From: an uncultured Dysosmobacter sp.
GTDB lineage: Bacteria; Bacillota; Clostridia; Oscillospirales; Oscillospiraceae
Length of the DNA stretch: 9,970 bases
Reading direction: 5' to 3'
NCBI GenBank assembly: GCA_934504065.1
Contig: CAKSVQ010000079.1
Location: forward strand, 1 to 9,970
Each line of letters starts with the position of its first letter. Position 1 is the first letter of the stretch. Shown here one piece after another: positions 7,453 through 9,970 of this stretch. Made by a program: the position numbers and the translations under genes. The notes beneath the pieces are model-generated. The model worked only from the letters and a program-made list of their open reading frames with translations, had not been told where the DNA came from and did not search any database.

Positions 7453-7504
7453 AACAGCACCTCTTATTGTAGTTTCTATTCTTACAACAGGAGGTGCTGT
7501 TTTT
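7453..7504 (+). terminator. Strong hairpin plus T-run, likely terminator of the importer operon
   Basis: AACAGCACCTC (7453-7463) is a perfect inverted repeat of GAGGTGCTGTT (7491-7501). The pairing continues inward through TTATTGTA/TACAACAG (7464-7471/7483-7490) with one G-T pair and one mismatch, giving a 19-position stem around an 11-nt loop. T500-type geometry is met by the Ts at 7500-7504. It is the first convincing terminator after oppF. On the minus strand the same stem would bury the AGAGGTG ribosome binding site of the transposase-like ATG at 7452, so it could instead be a leftover element-encoded control hairpin. Both roles are possible. Confidence 0.7.
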
Positions 7505-7644
7505 CACTGTCCGTTTTTCGGGGTATTGTCCGGTTTTCCGGAATGGGGTCGGCTTTTTTCTCGCTCATAACGAACCGGATAACGTCTTTTGTAAGTGATC
7601 CTTAAAACTGTTAGCGGAATAGGGTTGATTTTTTTTGAAAAACC
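7505..7644. other. AT-rich intergenic stretch without a supported gene
   Basis: No start with a ribosome binding site or recognisable product is seen on either strand. Two imperfect direct copies of TGTCCG followed by a T-run and CGG lie at 7508-7521 and 7527-7541. The second contains CCGG-TTTT-CCGG and is followed by T-runs. They may be decayed insertion-sequence ends or a weak terminator; I cannot tell which. Confidence 0.4.
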
Positions 7645-7673
7645 TTGCTTTTGGTTAAAATATACGCTATAAT
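7645..7673 (+). promoter_or_regulatory. Sigma-A promoter of the surface-protein gene
   Basis: TTGCTT (7645-7650) and a perfect TATAAT (7668-7673) are separated by exactly 17 nt, in AT-rich surroundings. Transcription should start near 7680, leaving a leader of about 170 nt before the ATG at 7850. Confidence 0.82.
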
Positions 7674-7679
7674 AACAAT

Positions 7680-7849
7680 GTATAGTGAGGTAGACATCAA
7701 TATATTTTGGTAAAAAACCTATACCTTTTGAGCCACTTTTATTTTGTAAATAAAGTGGCTTAAATTCGTGAGTTTTTGTGAAAAATTTGCACAAAGAATG
7801 CTGGTACAAAAGGTATACATTTTATACCAGCGAAAGGAAGAGATCAAAC
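7680..7849 (+). promoter_or_regulatory. Long structured 5' leader with competing stems
   Basis: Several helices can be drawn. TATACCTTTTG (7720-7730) is perfectly complementary to CAAAAGGTATA (7807-7817), an 11-bp long-range stem. Inside it, AGCCACTT...AAGTGGCT (7731-7760) makes a strong hairpin that starts on the very next base, and TTTGTG/CACAAA (7775-7780/7790-7795) makes a second. The GGTATA at 7812-7817 can pair instead with TATACC at 7823-7828, just before the ribosome binding site AAAGGA (7833-7838). The upstream and downstream pairings exclude each other, as in a regulatory switch. There is no clear U-run after the alternative hairpin, so control of translation is more likely than termination. 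I do not recognise a known riboswitch class here. Confidence 0.5.
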
Positions 7850-9970
7850 ATGAAGAAAAAACTATTCGAAAAGAAAAAACTACTATCAATCCTAATCGCA
7901 GCATGCATACTGGCATCAATGGTGCCGGTGTCGCTTCTCACGGCGTTTGCTGCGGACGCAACCACAGAAATTGACTTAACGACCCTAACCGCGGACAAAG
8001 ACATTACTACCGGTGGCAACTACAAAATAACCGGCGAAAGCACAACCCACAGGGTCAAGGTGACGACCACCGACCACGTGACCATAACCCTGGACAACGC
8101 AAAGATTGAAACCCGGCAGTCTCCGCTGGAGCTGAGCGCAGACGCAAATGTAACGCTGCAGCTGAAAGACGGCACCAACAACACATTCACAGCAACGGCA
8201 GCGGCGGGCATTTTGGTGCCGGAAAATGCGACCCTAACGATTGACAAGCTGACCGGCGAACAAGGCACAGGCAAGCTCATCGCCACGGGTGGAAACGGTG
8301 CAGGCATCGGCAGCAACGGCGGTGCAGACCAAGTGAATCAAGAGGCCTCCGGTACAGCTGGCGGCAACGGTTCTGACGGCAAATGGGATATAGATGTCAA
8401 GGGCAAAGCCGGAGTCGGCGGAGCCGGTGGCGCAGGTGGATACTCCGGTGGAAGCGCAACGGGCGGCGCAGGCGCCATTATCATTAACAGTGGAATTGTA
8501 ACAGCAACCGGCGGTGGCAACAGTGCAGGCATCGGCGGCGGTGGCGGTAAAAACGGCACGGACGCCGGGCATGGCGCAAACGGCACAAACGGCACCGAGG
8601 GTCAAGCTCGGCGAGACTGGAATAGCGGCGTATATAAAAATCAAATGATTTTCTGCGGTGCATCCGGCAGCAGCGGTGGTGGTGGAGCCGGCGGTAATGG
8701 CGGCAACGGTGGCAATGGCGGCAATGGCGGTACGGTTACGATTAACGGCGGTACGGTAAACGCGATTGGCAACGGTACGGCAGCAGGCATCGGCGGCGGA
8801 TCCGGTGGTAACGGCGGCAATGGCGGCAATGGCGGCAATGGCGGTGCTCAAATCGGCAATCAGAATACAAACCAGACAACCCTCTTTGACTGGAATGATG
8901 TGTATTGGTATCCGGGTTTTGGCGGAGCTGGCGGTAACGGTGCAGGCGGCGCAGGCGGCAACAGCGGACAGGGTGGCGATGCCGGTACACTTACCGTAAA
9001 CGGCGGCGCAGTATATGCAAAAGGCGCAAAGGGCTTTGGCGGGGGCAAAACTGGCATATCTGGCACGAATGGCACCGGTACACAATCCAATGGCGGAAGT
9101 AGTACTAATGCAAAATTTTGGTATGCAAAAGGAGGCTCTCATACAGATCAAGGCAACTGGTTTTATTGGAGTGGTAACAATGCAGCAGCAAAATACAGCA
9201 AAGCTGCAGGCAACGGAGGCAACGGCGGCACAGTGGCTTCGGTCACACGTCCGCAGGTAACCCCGGTAAATGAAGGTACAGTAACCATAAGCAACGGTGC
9301 AAAGGTGGTTCTAGACAATACAGCAGACGACACACAAACGACCCGCCCCAAAAACGAAACCGGCACAGAGGTATATCATGCGCTGGTCAGCGTACAGGAC
9401 GCCCAAGGCAACGCGGTAGAGGGAGCAACGGTAACGGTAGGCGGCAAAACCTACACCACCCGCACCCAAGCCGAGGAAATTGCAAATACGCATCACAAAG
9501 CGGGCACAGCAGACATCTGGGTGCCTCAGGACAGCTATACCTTAAAAGAAAAAATGGTAGAAAAAGCGGACGTTGGTCACATTAAAACAGGTGAGGAATA
9601 TCTGCTGAATATAACCGCAGACGACCAAACCGTAAGCGTAACCATCAGCGCAGAGGCAAAAGCGATCAACGCCAATAAACGATACAACCCATTGACAGAC
9701 GCTTTCAACGCACAAGGAACAGACATCACCGCCGGAGACACCATAGAAATTATTGCCGGCACGGTGACGGAAATTGATAACCGGCAATTACACAAAGACG
9801 TCACGCTAAAAACCAAGGCAGCAGCCAACAGCACACAACACACCTACAAAGCGGTAGAAGACAATACAAAAATAAGCGTAGACACAGACGGCCAAAAAAT
9901 CACCCTAAAAGAAGGTGAATTAGAGGTAAGCGCGAACGCGCCTGTAACACTCACAGATCAGCAAGGCACA
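7850..9970 (+). CDS. Large secreted glycine-rich modular surface protein (partial, 3' end outside the window)
   Basis: The frame from ATG 7850 runs 707 codons to the window edge with no stop. AAAGGA (7833-7838) lies 11 nt upstream of the ATG. Residues 1-35 are a Gram-positive signal peptide: KKKLFEKKK, hydrophobic core, cleavage near TAFAA. Residues ~37-145 form a beta-rich region (VTITLDNAKI, VTLQLKDGTNNTF) like the start of parallel beta-helix or carbohydrate-binding surface proteins. Next come repeated units ending in AGIG(G/S): 129-158, 210-233 and 296-319, with a degenerate unit at 381-402 and an opening VTIS strand at 478. They are separated by Gly/Asn loops, including GGN triplet runs at 281-294 and 319-332. 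From ~505 to 602 there is an Ig-like or carboxypeptidase-regulatory-like domain (VQDAQGNAVEGATVTVGGKTY), then another beta-rich region. It is probably an adhesin or wall-associated protein; the anchor would lie beyond the window. No enzyme motif is seen. Confidence 0.85.
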   Translation, partial: MKKKLFEKKKLLSILIAACILASMVPVSLLTAFAADATTEIDLTTLTADKDITTGGNYKITGESTTHRVKVTTTDHVTITLDNAKIETRQSPLELSADANVTLQLKDGTNNTFTATAAAGILVPENATLTIDKLTGEQGTGKLIATGGNGAGIGSNGGADQVNQEASGTAGGNGSDGKWDIDVKGKAGVGGAGGAGGYSGGSATGGAGAIIINSGIVTATGGGNSAGIGGGGGKNGTDAGHGANGTNGTEGQARRDWNSGVYKNQMIFCGASGSSGGGGAGGNGGNGGNGGNGGTVTINGGTVNAIGNGTAAGIGGGSGGNGGNGGNGGNGGAQIGNQNTNQTTLFDWNDVYWYPGFGGAGGNGAGGAGGNSGQGGDAGTLTVNGGAVYAKGAKGFGGGKTGISGTNGTGTQSNGGSSTNAKFWYAKGGSHTDQGNWFYWSGNNAAAKYSKAAGNGGNGGTVASVTRPQVTPVNEGTVTISNGAKVVLDNTADDTQTTRPKNETGTEVYHALVSVQDAQGNAVEGATVTVGGKTYTTRTQAEEIANTHHKAGTADIWVPQDSYTLKEKMVEKADVGHIKTGEEYLLNITADDQTVSVTISAEAKAINANKRYNPLTDAFNAQGTDITAGDTIEIIAGTVTEIDNRQLHKDVTLKTKAAANSTQHTYKAVEDNTKISVDTDGQKITLKEGELEVSANAPVTLTDQQGT
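8690..8731 (+). repeat. In-frame 9-bp tandem repeat array 1 (GGN coding)
   Basis: Four-plus copies of a 9-bp unit close to GGCGGCAAT encode Gly-Gly-Asn (residues 281-294 of the surface protein). Copies differ mainly at third positions (GGT/GGC, AAC/AAT). Because the unit is a multiple of three, gain or loss of copies keeps the frame. Confidence 0.85.
8804..8845 (+). repeat. In-frame 9-bp tandem repeat array 2 (GGN coding)
   Basis: A second run of the same 9-bp unit, encoding residues 319-332. Three consecutive units are identical at the DNA level (GGCGGCAAT), and the array has the same 42-bp length as the first one about 115 bp upstream. The two arrays flank one AGIGGG module, so recombination between them could delete or duplicate that module. 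Confidence 0.85.

Noticed and set aside
7504..7809. Minus-strand frame of 101 codons in the intergenic region
   Set aside because: It overlaps the surface-gene promoter and leader hairpins, has no recognisable motif, and has AT-rich, low-information composition.
7786..7822. Second promoter within the leader (TTGCAC and TATACA)
   Set aside because: The spacing is about 21 nt, too long, and both boxes lie inside the predicted stems; the TTGCTT/TATAAT pair upstream is far better.
8690..8845. CRISPR-like repeat array
   Set aside because: The repeats are 9-bp units without unique spacers, lie inside a long open frame, and encode Gly-Gly-Asn.
8234..9151. Minus-strand frame of 305 codons, Ala/Cys/Thr-rich
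   Set aside because: It is the antisense of the Gly-rich repeats; its repetitive Ala/Ile/Ala pattern comes from GGC/GCA codons on the other strand, and no ribosome binding site is seen.

Overview
The window suggests a Gram-positive member of the Clostridia, possibly Oscillospirales-like; this is inference from gene style only. The supporting signs are strong AAAGGAGG-type ribosome binding sites, a lipoprotein-anchored solute-binding protein, sigma-A promoters close to TTGACA/TATAAT, a TTG start, and a large secreted surface protein with GG-x-GAGIGGG modules. Positions 1 to about 7400 are GC-rich. From about 7510 to 7950 the DNA is clearly AT-rich, and the last gene uses a different codon set (many ACA, GCA, CTA, ATA).

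Layout. (1) 34-666 (+): class I SAM-dependent methyltransferase, closed by a bidirectional terminator at 672-716. (2) 751-1332 (-): TetR-type regulator with a near-consensus promoter of its own. (3) 1333-1628: divergent control region with both promoters and an 18/20 duplicated operator-like sequence. (4) 1629-7224 (+): a complete five-gene peptide/nickel-type ABC importer in the order lipoprotein SBP, OppB-type permease, OppC-type permease, OppD-type ATPase, OppF-type ATPase. Gaps are short or the genes overlap, so it is very probably one operon. The TetR protein is the obvious candidate regulator. (5) 7225-7507: debris, made of a broken response-regulator receiver fragment, a possible transposase N-terminus on the minus strand, and a strong hairpin followed by a T-run that should terminate the importer operon. 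(6) 7508-7849: AT-rich intergenic DNA with a good promoter and a roughly 170-nt structured leader. (7) 7850-9970 (+): the first 707 codons of a secreted glycine-rich surface protein that runs off the window without a stop.

How it fits together. The importer would capture a peptide or similar small solute outside the cell (SBP), pass it through the two permeases, and use the two ATPases for energy. A ligand-sensing TetR protein encoded back-to-back probably adjusts its expression. The methyltransferase is convergent with the TetR gene and has no visible link to transport. The surface protein is a separate transcription unit.

I do not see a clear previously undescribed multi-gene system. The items most worth a second look are the surface-protein leader, where one segment can pair with either of two partners, the modular Gly-rich protein itself, and the duplicated operator-like element between tetR and the importer.
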